Source of the DNA: Haloarcula halophila
Lineage (GTDB): Archaea; Halobacteriota; Halobacteria; Halobacteriales; Haloarculaceae
Assembly: GCF_029278565.1 (NCBI RefSeq)
Contig: NZ_CP119559.1
Span: forward strand, 186,001 to 250,000
Direction: 5' to 3'
DNA: 64,000 nucleotides
Every line of letters starts with the position of its first letter. The first letter of the stretch is position 1. The notes under the pieces are model-generated. The model was not told where the DNA came from, made no database searches, and saw only the letters and a list, made by a program, of their open reading frames with translations. Positions 1-7,813 of the stretch are shown piece by piece. Made by a program: the position numbers and the translations under genes.

Positions 1-105
1 GCGATGGAACTCAACACGAAACTCGACGGCGAGTTCCCCTACGACAGCGTCAACGACTTCGTCGACGACGTGATGGCGTCGCTCGAAGACCAGGACCTCA
101 TCTGA
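1..105 (+). CDS. C-terminal end of an unidentified protein (partial)
   Basis: An open frame enters from the left edge and ends at the TGA at 103-105. The 34 visible residues are acidic and finish in EDQDLI, typical of a haloarchaeal protein tail. Codon use is strongly G/C-ending, which supports real coding. No domain can be recognised from so short a piece, so no function is proposed. Its last codons overlap, tail to tail, the end of the membrane hydrolase gene on the other strand. Confidence 0.6.
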   Translation, partial: AMELNTKLDGEFPYDSVNDFVDDVMASLEDQDLI

Positions 106-607
106 TCGGCGTCACCGCTGCGACCGCCGTCACTGCCAGGACACCCAGTCCGAGCAGGAGGTAGTTCGCCAGCGTGTTGTCCGCTCGCGCGAGGTCGAGC
201 GTGTAGGTCCGGGCCGATAGTGGCCACAAAGGCGCGATACCGGCCGGCGTGATGATATCCGCCAGTAGATGTGCGAGGACACTGGTCGTTCCGACGAGCG
301 CGCCGAACGCTCCCAGGAGTATCGCGGATCGCGCGTCGGTGGACGCACCGACGGCCCAGCCGAGGCCACCCAACACTCCGCCGACGACGCCGGCAAACAG
401 GAACGTATGGGTGATCCCGCGGTGACTCACGAGCGGGAGCCGCTGATCGTAGTCGGGCACGGGCGCGAGTCCCAGTGAGAGCGCGCCGCCCAGGACCGCC
501 AGGTTCGGGAGGTCGGCGACGAGCAACCCCAGTCCCAGTGGCGCGTACACGAGCAGGGCCGTCCCATAGTGGCCGAGCCGGTACATAGCTGCCAGGAGAG
601 GGTCCAC
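98..607 (-). CDS. Membrane-bound metal-dependent hydrolase family protein (DUF457/YdjM-like)
   Basis: A 169-aa polytopic membrane protein. It carries the family signature SHRGITHTF near residue 60 and a second His/Asp motif, HLLADIITPAGI, near residue 112, with hydrophobic helices between and after. The DUF457/YdjM family is annotated as inner-membrane metal-dependent hydrolases, but the substrate is unknown. The start at 607 gives a full-length protein; Met8 is a possible alternative. The gene stands alone and converges on the partial gene at the left edge. Family assignment is good; the biochemical role is not known. Confidence 0.8.
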   Translation of the reverse strand: MDPLLAAMYRLGHYGTALLVYAPLGLGLLVADLPNLAVLGGALSLGLAPVPDYDQRLPLVSHRGITHTFLFAGVVGGVLGGLGWAVGASTDARSAILLGAFGALVGTTSVLAHLLADIITPAGIAPLWPLSARTYTLDLARADNTLANYLLLGLGVLAVTAVAAVTPIR

Positions 608-651
608 CCGTTTGAACCTGCTGCCCGGTCGTTTATCAGCCGTCCACTCCT

Positions 652-810
652 ATGCCACGCATGGCTGTTATGTCGGTTGTACGGACACTGGTGGGGACGT
701 TCGGACCGTTTCTGATCCCGGCGACGCTGTTTGTCTTCGGTGCGATCGGCTACCTCGTCCTCTGGGTCATCACCCGTTCACGGCGGGAAACCTACGTGGC
801 CGACGAATGA
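652..810 (+). CDS. Small single-pass membrane protein (52 aa)
   Basis: A short frame not overlapped by any larger gene. Three in-frame Met codons lie at 652, 661 and 670. A hydrophobic stretch of about 23 residues (LIPATLFVFGAIGYLVLWVI) is followed by a positive RSRR cluster and an acidic tail, a typical single-span topology. A TATA-like TTTATC at 632-637 fits a leaderless start at 652 or 661. Codon use is G/C-ending. No family is recognised. It lies 67 nt before the DtxR-type regulator but has its own promoter-like element. Confidence 0.6.
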   Translation: MPRMAVMSVVRTLVGTFGPFLIPATLFVFGAIGYLVLWVITRSRRETYVADE

Positions 811-853
811 TTCGACCGTAAGCAAATGTTGTTTCACACCAGCACACTTTTAC

Positions 854-869
854 ATTAGACTAGTCTAAT
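854..869. promoter_or_regulatory. Perfect 16-bp palindrome, probable DtxR-family operator
   Basis: ATTAGACTAGTCTAAT reads identically on both strands and sits 8 nt before the ATG of the DtxR-type regulator, just after a TATA-like CTTTTACAT. This position would block the transcription start. Its TTAG...CTAA ends match the general form of iron/manganese boxes bound by DtxR/IdeR/MntR proteins. Autoregulation is inferred from position and palindromy. Confidence 0.75.
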
Positions 870-877
870 CCTCTCGT

Positions 878-1573
878 ATGTTGAGTGCGAAGATGGAGGA
901 CTATCTCAAGGCGATCTATCGGCTCGAACGGGAGGGCGAGGCGCCGGTCGCCACTTCGACGATCGCCGAGACGGTGGGCGTCACCCCGCCGACAGCGACG
1001 AGTATGATCGAGAAACTGACCGATCAGGAGTTTCTCGAACGCGAGAAGTACAAAGGTGTCACCCTGACGCCGGAGGGCGAGACCATCGCGCTGGAAGTCA
1101 TCCGCCACCACCGGTTGCTGGAGACGTTTCTCACGGAGGAACTGGGCTACGACTGGGCGACGGTCCACGAGGAAGCCGAGATCCTGGAACACCACATCAG
1201 CGAGGAGTTCGAACAGCGCCTGGCCGAGGCACTGGACGACCCCGACGTCGACCCCCACGGCGATCCGATCCCCAACGACGCCCTGGAGCCGATCGAGGAC
1301 GTACCGGTGTCGGTCCTCTCGGACTACGACGAAGGGGTCCAGGTGGAGGTCGCTCGCGTCCGGGACCGAGAGCCCGACGAACTCACGTATCTCGACGGAG
1401 TGGGGATCACTCCCGGGACGGTGCTCAGTATCACCGAGGTAGCGCCGATCGGGATGGTCACCGTCTCGCTCGACTCGGGGGACTCGGTCTCGCTGCCGGA
1501 GGGTGTCGCGGACGCGATCCAGGTCCATCCGCCGGAGAGCGACCGCGCCGAGAACGGAGTGACCAAAGCGTGA
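878..1573 (+). CDS. DtxR/MntR-family metal-dependent transcriptional regulator
   Basis: A 231-aa protein. Residues 1-65 form the winged helix with the typical start (SAKMEDYLKAIYRL) and recognition-helix region TPPTATSMIEKL. Residues 66-140 form the metal-binding dimerisation domain (HHRLLETFL, HEEAEILEHHIS), with the His/Glu residues that bind Fe2+ or Mn2+ in DtxR/MntR. The C-terminus (about 165-220) is an FeoA/SH3-like domain. The family represses uptake, or activates efflux, when the metal is abundant. A perfect palindrome just upstream suggests autoregulation. The stop overlaps the start of the UPF0016 transporter, so the two are probably co-transcribed. Which metal it senses cannot be read from sequence. 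Confidence 0.93.
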   Translation: MLSAKMEDYLKAIYRLEREGEAPVATSTIAETVGVTPPTATSMIEKLTDQEFLEREKYKGVTLTPEGETIALEVIRHHRLLETFLTEELGYDWATVHEEAEILEHHISEEFEQRLAEALDDPDVDPHGDPIPNDALEPIEDVPVSVLSDYDEGVQVEVARVRDREPDELTYLDGVGITPGTVLSITEVAPIGMVTVSLDSGDSVSLPEGVADAIQVHPPESDRAENGVTKA

Positions 1574-2277
1574 GCGAGGTCACCTGGTTCACCGTCGTGC
1601 TCATCGCGGCCGGGTCGCAACTCGCTGTGTTACCCGGGGAAAAAGTCCAGTTCATCATCGCTGGCCTCTCGACGCGGTTTAGCCCCTATCTGGTCGTCGC
1701 CGCAGCAGGGACGGCCTTCGCCGGCTGGACGGCCATCGAGATCTGGCTGGGGAGTACGGTCCTGCAGCTCCTGCCCGCTATCGTGCTGGACGCGCTGACG
1801 GCAGTCCTGTTTCTCGTATTCGCATACCTGCTGGTCCGGACGGCGCCCGGGAAAGACGCCCCCCAGCGGTCGCCCTCCAACGCCATCACGACCGACGGCG
1901 GCGAACTGGACGTTCGCGTCCCGGTTCTGGACTGGAAAGTTCCCAACGCGCTCGGGGGCTTTCTCCCGATCTTCGCCATGATGGCCTTCGGCGAGTTCGG
2001 CGACAAGACCCAGATCATCACCGTCTCGCTGGCGGCACAGTACGCCGCCCATCCGACGGCGATCTGGACCGGCGAGATGCTGGCGATCATCCCCGTGAGC
2101 CTCGCTAACGCGCTGTTCTTCCACCGATTCTCTCACACCTTCGACATCCGGAAGGCCCACTTCGCAGGGGCAGCACTGTTCCTGTTTTTCGCGCTGGACT
2201 TCGGGCTGAAGGTGACCCTCGGCGTCTCCGTCTGGGAACAGCTCGTGACCACGGTAGCGAACGCCCTTCCGGTCTGA
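1570..2277 (+). CDS. GDT1/TMEM165 (UPF0016) family cation transporter
   Basis: A 235-aa membrane protein made of two three-helix halves joined by a hydrophilic linker. UPF0016 proteins carry two E-x-G-D-K-T/S motifs; members in yeast, cyanobacteria and Vibrio move Mn2+ and/or Ca2+ across membranes. The second motif is intact (E142-F-G-D-K-T147). The first is altered to L-P-G-E-K-V (21-26), losing the leading Glu and changing Asp to Glu. The GTG start overlaps the end of the DtxR-family gene by 4 nt, implying coupled translation. That link suggests a role in manganese or iron homeostasis, most simply efflux, but direction and substrate are inferred. Confidence 0.85.
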   Translation: MSEVTWFTVVLIAAGSQLAVLPGEKVQFIIAGLSTRFSPYLVVAAAGTAFAGWTAIEIWLGSTVLQLLPAIVLDALTAVLFLVFAYLLVRTAPGKDAPQRSPSNAITTDGGELDVRVPVLDWKVPNALGGFLPIFAMMAFGEFGDKTQIITVSLAAQYAAHPTAIWTGEMLAIIPVSLANALFFHRFSHTFDIRKAHFAGAALFLFFALDFGLKVTLGVSVWEQLVTTVANALPV

Positions 2278-2322
2278 ACGGCCGACGAAACGCCTTTCTT
2301 CCGGCTGTGAAATTGTTGGCCC

Positions 2323-2916
2323 ATGCGTGGCCTCGACGACACCGACCGCGAGATCCTCGACCTTTTGCTTTCGGACGCACGCCGACCGTACAGCGATATC
2401 GCCGAGCAGGTCGGCCTCTCGGCGCCGGCCGTCTCCGACCGGGTCGACAGATTACACGAGATGGGAATCATCCGCGGGTTCACCGTCGATATCGACCGCT
2501 CGCTGCTCCGGTCGGGCGTCCCCGTTCTGATCAACATCGACGCTGCGCCCGGGCGGGGAGCAGCCGTCGCCGCCGGGATGGCCGACACCGACGCCGTCGA
2601 ACACAGTTTTCGAACGGCGGACGATCACGTCCTCGTGACGGCCACCGTCCACCAGACCGAGGTGGGCGCGCTGCTGGACCGTGCTGTCGAGGACATGAGC
2701 GACGTGGCCGACTACGAGGTCCGACTGCTGGCCGACAGCGAGTGGCGGCCCGGCCTGGCCGGCCCGGAGTTCGCTCCTGATTGTGCCGAGTGTGGCAACA
2801 CCGTCGACGAGGAGGGGGTCCGACGGACCCTCGACGGGGAGCCGTACTACTTCTGCTGTGAGTCCTGCGCCAAGCGGTTCGTCGACCAGTACGAGTCGCT
2901 GAAAGACGGGATTTAG
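2323..2916 (+). CDS. Lrp/AsnC-type HTH regulator with C-terminal TRASH metal-binding domain
   Basis: A 197-aa protein. Residues 1-55 are an AsnC-like helix-turn-helix (DDTDREILDLLLSDARRPYS). A middle region resembles the AsnC ligand domain. Residues 150-190 are a TRASH zinc/copper-binding module with Cys in the pattern CAEC ... YYFCCESCAKRF. Haloarchaeal proteins of this build are copper-responsive regulators of the copper ATPase gene. Here it lies 138 nt upstream of copA on the same strand, which fits that role. The start is the ATG at 2323. Regulation of copA is inferred from family and context. Confidence 0.88.
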   Translation: MRGLDDTDREILDLLLSDARRPYSDIAEQVGLSAPAVSDRVDRLHEMGIIRGFTVDIDRSLLRSGVPVLINIDAAPGRGAAVAAGMADTDAVEHSFRTADDHVLVTATVHQTEVGALLDRAVEDMSDVADYEVRLLADSEWRPGLAGPEFAPDCAECGNTVDEEGVRRTLDGEPYYFCCESCAKRFVDQYESLKDGI

Positions 2917-3054
2917 AGCGCTCGGCCGCGGCGCTGGTTTCGGTTCTGAAGTACAAACCTGGTTCTGCCCACACGATCCAAAATTTCATCCGCATACAGC
3001 CTCTGTTTCGTAGGCACAAACCGCATCAACGGGGAGGGCGTACTAGTACCCAAG

Positions 3055-5643
3055 ATGACCACCACAACGGCCCGGTTGGAGCTAACGGGCATGAGTTGTG
3101 CGAACTGTTCGGCGACCATCGAGGAGCGCGTCGGCGAGTTAGCGGGGGTCAGTCACGTCGACGCGAACTACGCCACCGACGAAGGGTCGGTGGAGTACGA
3201 CCCCGACCAGGTGACGCTCGCCGAGATATTCGACGCGGTCGAGGACGCCGGCTACGGCGTCGTCACGGAGACGGTGACAGTCGGCATCACCGACATGTCC
3301 TGTGCCAACTGCGCGGAGACCAGCGCCGAGGCCCTGGCGTCGACCCCGGGCGTCGTCAGCGCCGACGTGAACTACGCGACCGACGAGGCACAGGTCACCT
3401 ACAACCCGGCCGACGCGTCGATCGAGGACCTCTATGACGCCGTCGAGTCCGCCGGCTACACGCCGGTTCGCGAGGACGACGACGGAGAGGGCGGCCAGTC
3501 CTCCAGCGAACGCCGGGACGCCGCCCGCGACGCCGAGACCCGGAGACAGCGCCGGCTGACGCTGTTCGGGGCAGCGTTCTCGCTCCCGCTGCTGGTGATG
3601 ATGGCCGATCACCTGCTGGGTCTCGGCCTCCTCGCTGGGACGGTCGTCGGCCAGTACCAGGGGATCGTCGCCTTCCTGCTGGCGACGCCGGTCCAGGCGC
3701 TGCTCGGACGGCCGTTCTACGAGAACGCCTACACGGCGCTCGTCAAGAACCGCCGGGCCAACATGGACGTACTGATCGCACTCGGTTCGTCGACGGCCTA
3801 CTTCTACTCCGTCGCGGCTCTGTTCGGTTTGATCGCCTCGACGGGCCTGTACTTCGATACCGCGGCGTTCATCCTGGTGTTCATCACGCTGGGGAACTAC
3901 CTCGAAGCCCGCTCGAAGAGCCAGGCCGGCGCGGCCATCCAGCAACTGCTGGAGATGGAGGCCGACACTGCCACGGTCGTCCACGAGGACGGCAGCGAGG
4001 CGGAGATCGAACTCTCCGAAGTCGAGGTCGGCGACCGACTGAAGGTTCGGCCCGGCGAGAAGATCCCGACCGACGGGGTCGTCCGGGACGGCAACTCGGC
4101 GGTCGACGAGTCGATGGTCACCGGCGAGTCCGTCCCGGTCGAGAAGGAACCCGGCGACGAGGTCGTCGGCTCGACGGTCAACCAGAACGGCGTCCTCGTC
4201 GTCGAGGCGACGAAGGTCGGCGAGGAGACCGCCATCCAGCAGATCGCCGAGCGCGTGCGGGCGGCCCAGTCGCGCCAGCCCGACATCCAGAACGTCGCCG
4301 ACCGCATCTCGGCGTACTTCGTCCCCGCGGTCATCGCCAACGCCGTCCTCTGGGCGGTCGTCTGGGCGCTCACGCCGGATCTGCTGGCGTCGTTCGTCGG
4401 CGGGCTCCCGATCTGGGGGCTGGCGGCCGGCGGCCCCGCCGCCGTCGGCGTCACCGAGTTCGCCGTCGTCGTGTTCGCCTCCGCAGTGTTGATCGCCTGC
4501 CCCTGCGCGCTGGGGCTGGCGACGCCGGCCGCGACGATGGTCGGCACCGCAATCGGCGCCCGCAACGGTGTCCTGTTCAAGGGCGGCGATATCCTCGAAC
4601 GGGTCCGCGACGTGGATACCGTCGTCTTCGACAAGACGGGCACGCTGACCGAAGGCGAGATGGAACTGACCGACGTGGAAGCGGTCGGCCCCGCTGCCGA
4701 CGGTGGGACGTTGCGGACGGAACGGGAGCGGACTGCCGAGTTCGTCCTCGAAGTCGCCGCCAGCGCCGAATCGGGTAGCGAGCACCCGCTCGCGGAAGCT
4801 ATCGTTGAGGGCGCACGCGAGCGTGGGATCGACGTCGAGGAGCCCGAATCCTTCGAGAACGTCCCCGGCCAGGGTGTCCGAGCGACGACGAGTCACGGCG
4901 ACGTGCTGGTGGGCAACCGGACGCTGCACTCGGAGGCCGGCGTCGACGTGGGTCCCGCCGAGGACCGCCTGGATGCCCTCGAACGCGAGGGGAAGACGGC
5001 GATGCTCGTCGCGCTCCGGGCCGACGGCGACGACGAGTACCACCTGCTGGGCGTGCTGGCCGACGCCGACACGGTCAAGGGGACGGCCGCGGACGCCGTC
5101 TCGCAACTCCGCGAGCGAGGGACCGACGTGTGGCTCGTCACCGGGGACAACGAGCGGACCGCCCGCGCCGTCGCCGAGCAGGTCGGCATCGACCCCGACA
5201 ACGTCAAGGCCAGCGTCCTGCCGGAGGACAAGGCCGACGCCGTCGACGACCTCCAAGCCGACGGACGACGGGCGATGATGGTCGGGGACGGCGTCAACGA
5301 CGCGCCGGCACTCGCCGCCGCAGCCGTCGGGTGTGCCATCGGCTCTGGCACCGACGTGGCCATCGAGGCCGCGGACGTGACGCTGCTCCGTGACGACCCC
5401 GCCGACGTACTCAAGGCGATCCGCATCTCCGAGGCCACGCTCCGGAAGATCAAACAGAACCTCTTCTGGGCGCTGGGGTACAACACCGTGATGATCCCCC
5501 TGGCCTCTCTGGGACTGCTCCAGCCGGCCCTGGCGGCTGGGGCGATGGCCGCCTCCTCGGTGTCGGTGCTGGCGAACAGCCTCGCGTTCCGCCGGTACGT
5601 CCCCGACAGCGATTACCGGCTGCTCGGGTTCCTGCAGCCGTAG
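3055..5643 (+). CDS. copA: Copper-translocating P1B-type ATPase
   Basis: An 862-aa heavy-metal ATPase. Two N-terminal HMA domains carry MSCANC (Cys15/18 and Cys83/86). The transmembrane metal site is C482-P-C484. The actuator loop has TGES, the phosphorylation site is D526-K-T-G-T-L-T, the nucleotide domain has SEHPLAEAI, and the hinge has GDGVNDAP. The CPC motif with N-terminal MxCxxC domains marks Cu(I)/Ag(I) exporters, which pump copper out at the expense of ATP. Length and domain order are complete. It follows the AsnC-TRASH regulator, its probable controller. Silver transport cannot be excluded. Confidence 0.95.
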   Translation: MTTTTARLELTGMSCANCSATIEERVGELAGVSHVDANYATDEGSVEYDPDQVTLAEIFDAVEDAGYGVVTETVTVGITDMSCANCAETSAEALASTPGVVSADVNYATDEAQVTYNPADASIEDLYDAVESAGYTPVREDDDGEGGQSSSERRDAARDAETRRQRRLTLFGAAFSLPLLVMMADHLLGLGLLAGTVVGQYQGIVAFLLATPVQALLGRPFYENAYTALVKNRRANMDVLIALGSSTAYFYSVAALFGLIASTGLYFDTAAFILVFITLGNYLEARSKSQAGAAIQQLLEMEADTATVVHEDGSEAEIELSEVEVGDRLKVRPGEKIPTDGVVRDGNSAVDESMVTGESVPVEKEPGDEVVGSTVNQNGVLVVEATKVGEETAIQQIAERVRAAQSRQPDIQNVADRISAYFVPAVIANAVLWAVVWALTPDLLASFVGGLPIWGLAAGGPAAVGVTEFAVVVFASAVLIACPCALGLATPAATMVGTAIGARNGVLFKGGDILERVRDVDTVVFDKTGTLTEGEMELTDVEAVGPAADGGTLRTERERTAEFVLEVAASAESGSEHPLAEAIVEGARERGIDVEEPESFENVPGQGVRATTSHGDVLVGNRTLHSEAGVDVGPAEDRLDALEREGKTAMLVALRADGDDEYHLLGVLADADTVKGTAADAVSQLRERGTDVWLVTGDNERTARAVAEQVGIDPDNVKASVLPEDKADAVDDLQADGRRAMMVGDGVNDAPALAAAAVGCAIGSGTDVAIEAADVTLLRDDPADVLKAIRISEATLRKIKQNLFWALGYNTVMIPLASLGLLQPALAAGAMAASSVSVLANSLAFRRYVPDSDYRLLGFLQP

Positions 5644-5750
5644 ACTGACCCGGAAGCGAGCCTTCGATCGTCCGTCGACTCGCCCTTCGGCTGCGGTCGC
5701 GGGCGTCCCGACCCCGAGATTTTTGTCAGCCGCGGGCGTTCCACCGGGCG

Positions 5751-6050
5751 ATGCCCTCCATCGTCGATGACGTGTTGTTCAGCGAGCCGTCCGGCCGACC
5801 GAACTCGCTGGTGCAGTTCGCCGGCACGTTCGCCTTCCTGGTGATATACTTGTATTTCTACGTGTACTTGGGAGAGACATCGGGTACCTGGCTGCTCGCG
5901 ATGGCGCTCGGGGCGATGCTCTCGGGCACCGCGGAGTCGCTCCCGATACACCGGCGAAAGATAGCCGCCACGCTCCGTCTCGCATCGATCCTCACGTTCG
6001 TCGGTCTCCTCGTCGCCATCGTCTTCGACCCCGGCATCGTGACCGGGTAG
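5751..6050 (+). CDS. Small three-helix membrane protein of unknown function
   Basis: A 99-aa protein starting at the ATG at 5751. Hydrophobic segments lie at about residues 22-42, 45-62 and 75-95, separated by short charged loops (SLPIHRRKIAAT). No family motif is recognised. G/C-ending codons and a clear hydrophobic pattern support real coding. It lies between copA and an ABC1-type kinase, with no overlap to either, so no operon link is claimed. Confidence 0.65.
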   Translation: MPSIVDDVLFSEPSGRPNSLVQFAGTFAFLVIYLYFYVYLGETSGTWLLAMALGAMLSGTAESLPIHRRKIAATLRLASILTFVGLLVAIVFDPGIVTG

Positions 6051-6102
6051 ACGACGGTGCCCATCCAGTACGTTCATTTGCGCTGGACACTGAACGCCGA
6101 TC

Positions 6103-7812
6103 GTGAGTGAGTCCCAGCGGCCCCGTCCATCGGGGCTCGGCATCCGCGTTCGGGCCCTCTGGCGTGCGTTCGTCGTAGCTTGGCAGTTCGTCCCGCTCGC
6201 GGTCGCCTGGCTCCGGGACCGACGGCGGTTCCTGGTCGTCGGCCGCTCGCGGACGGTCACGAGCGCGGACCGCCGTCGCCGCGCCGAGTTCCTCAAGGAC
6301 ACCTTCGTCGAGTTGGGGCCGGCCTTCATCAAACTCGGGCAGATGCTCTCGACCCGGCCCGACGCCCTTCCGATCGAGTATACGGAGATCCTCTCGGAAC
6401 TACAGGACAAGGTCCCACCCGAGGACTGGAGCGAGATCGAACCGGCGCTGGAGGCGGAACTGGGACCCATCGACGAGCAGTTCGACGAGTTCGACCGCGA
6501 TCCCATCAGCGGTGCCTCGCTCGGGCAGGTCTACACTGCGGAACTCGACGGCCAGCGCGTCGCCGTCAAGGTCCTCCGGCCGAATATCCGGACCCGCGTC
6601 GAGTCGGACCTGCGGGTCCTGGAGACGCTGACGCCGATCCTGGTCCGCGGGGCGGAGCCCGCACAGGCGTTCACGCTGGAGAACCTCACCGAGGAGTTCG
6701 CCGCGACGATCCGCCGGGAGATGGATTACGCCCACGAGGCACGGATGCTCGACACGATCGGCGGGAACTTCGCCGACGACGACCGCATCGCCGTCCCGGA
6801 GGTCGTCGGGAGTCACTCGACGGACCGCGTGGTGACGATGAGCTACGTCGACGGGGTGAAGATCGACGACGTCGAACGGCTCGACGAGATCGGTGTCGAC
6901 AGGAGTGCGCTCGTCCAGCGGTTAGAGGAGGTGTACATGCAGATGATCGTCGAGGACGGCGTCTTTCACGCCGACCCACATCCGGGGAACCTCGCGGTCC
7001 AGCCCGACGGAACCATCGTCTTCTACGACTTCGGGATGACTGGTTACCTGGGACCCCGGACCCGCGAACAGTTGCTGGAGTTCTACGTCGCGCTGGCGGC
7101 CGACGACGTGAATCGGGTGATGGACGCCTTCGTGGCGATGGGCGCACTCGATCCCGCTGCCGACCGCGAAGTGATGCGGGAGGCCTTCGAAATCGTTATC
7201 GACCAGTTCCGCGGCGAGGACATCAGCGACCTCCGGATCGAACAGCTCGTCGGCGAGTTCGAGAGCCAACTGTACGCGTTCCCGATGCGACTCCCACAGG
7301 ACCTGGCGCTCGTGGTCCGGGTCTCGACTGTTCTGGAGGGAGTCTGTCGGACGCTCGATCCGGAGTTCGACTTCATCGAGATCATCACGGAGTACGTCAC
7401 CGATCAACAGCGGAGCGAGGCCGGCAAAGCCATCGGAGCGGAGGTCCGCGACGCCGTCGCCTCGTCGGGACGGTCGCTCGTGACCGGCGGGCCACGGGCC
7501 GAGGACGCGCTCGACAGGGCCGACCGGGGCGACCTCCACCTGCGAACAGTGCTGGCCGACAGCGACGGCCTGCTCGGACTGATGGCCCGGCGGCTCCTGC
7601 TGGGGCTCGCCGTCGCAGTCGGCGTTCCACTCGTCGCCTTCCTCTATCTGGCCGGCGGGCTCCAGCCGGCCGCCGTCGCCGCCGGTGCGACGACGGTGGT
7701 CGCCGGCGTCCTCGTCTGGTCGTTCCGACGGCAGCGTGGCCCGCAGTTCGGAACCCCGCAGTTCACCCGCCACGAACTGCGACAGCGGCGGGACGACAGC
7801 TCCGACCAGTGA
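6103..7812 (+). CDS. ABC1/UbiB (AarF) family atypical protein kinase
   Basis: A 569-aa protein beginning with GTG. It shows the family hallmarks: KLGQMLSTRPD (the KxGQ motif, about residue 72), SLGQVYTAEL (the Ala-rich-loop equivalent, about 140), VAVKVLRP with the ATP-binding Lys, DPHPGNL as catalytic loop (about 290) and YDFGMTG as the DFG metal-binding motif. Two hydrophobic helices near residues 500-545 form the membrane anchor seen in many members. UbiB/Coq8 proteins support isoprenoid-quinone synthesis. Haloarchaea use menaquinones, so a quinone-linked role at the membrane is plausible but unproven. It converges on the photolyase-like gene, one base apart. Confidence 0.92.
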   Translation: MSESQRPRPSGLGIRVRALWRAFVVAWQFVPLAVAWLRDRRRFLVVGRSRTVTSADRRRRAEFLKDTFVELGPAFIKLGQMLSTRPDALPIEYTEILSELQDKVPPEDWSEIEPALEAELGPIDEQFDEFDRDPISGASLGQVYTAELDGQRVAVKVLRPNIRTRVESDLRVLETLTPILVRGAEPAQAFTLENLTEEFAATIRREMDYAHEARMLDTIGGNFADDDRIAVPEVVGSHSTDRVVTMSYVDGVKIDDVERLDEIGVDRSALVQRLEEVYMQMIVEDGVFHADPHPGNLAVQPDGTIVFYDFGMTGYLGPRTREQLLEFYVALAADDVNRVMDAFVAMGALDPAADREVMREAFEIVIDQFRGEDISDLRIEQLVGEFESQLYAFPMRLPQDLALVVRVSTVLEGVCRTLDPEFDFIEIITEYVTDQQRSEAGKAIGAEVRDAVASSGRSLVTGGPRAEDALDRADRGDLHLRTVLADSDGLLGLMARRLLLGLAVAVGVPLVAFLYLAGGLQPAAVAAGATTVVAGVLVWSFRRQRGPQFGTPQFTRHELRQRRDDSSDQ

Positions 7813-7813
7813 G

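Noticed and set aside
3139-5256. A 705-aa open frame antisense to copA
   Set aside because: It mirrors copA codons. High-GC haloarchaeal genes leave long open antisense frames; the protein is Arg/Asp/Val-rich with no domain, and copA has all family motifs.
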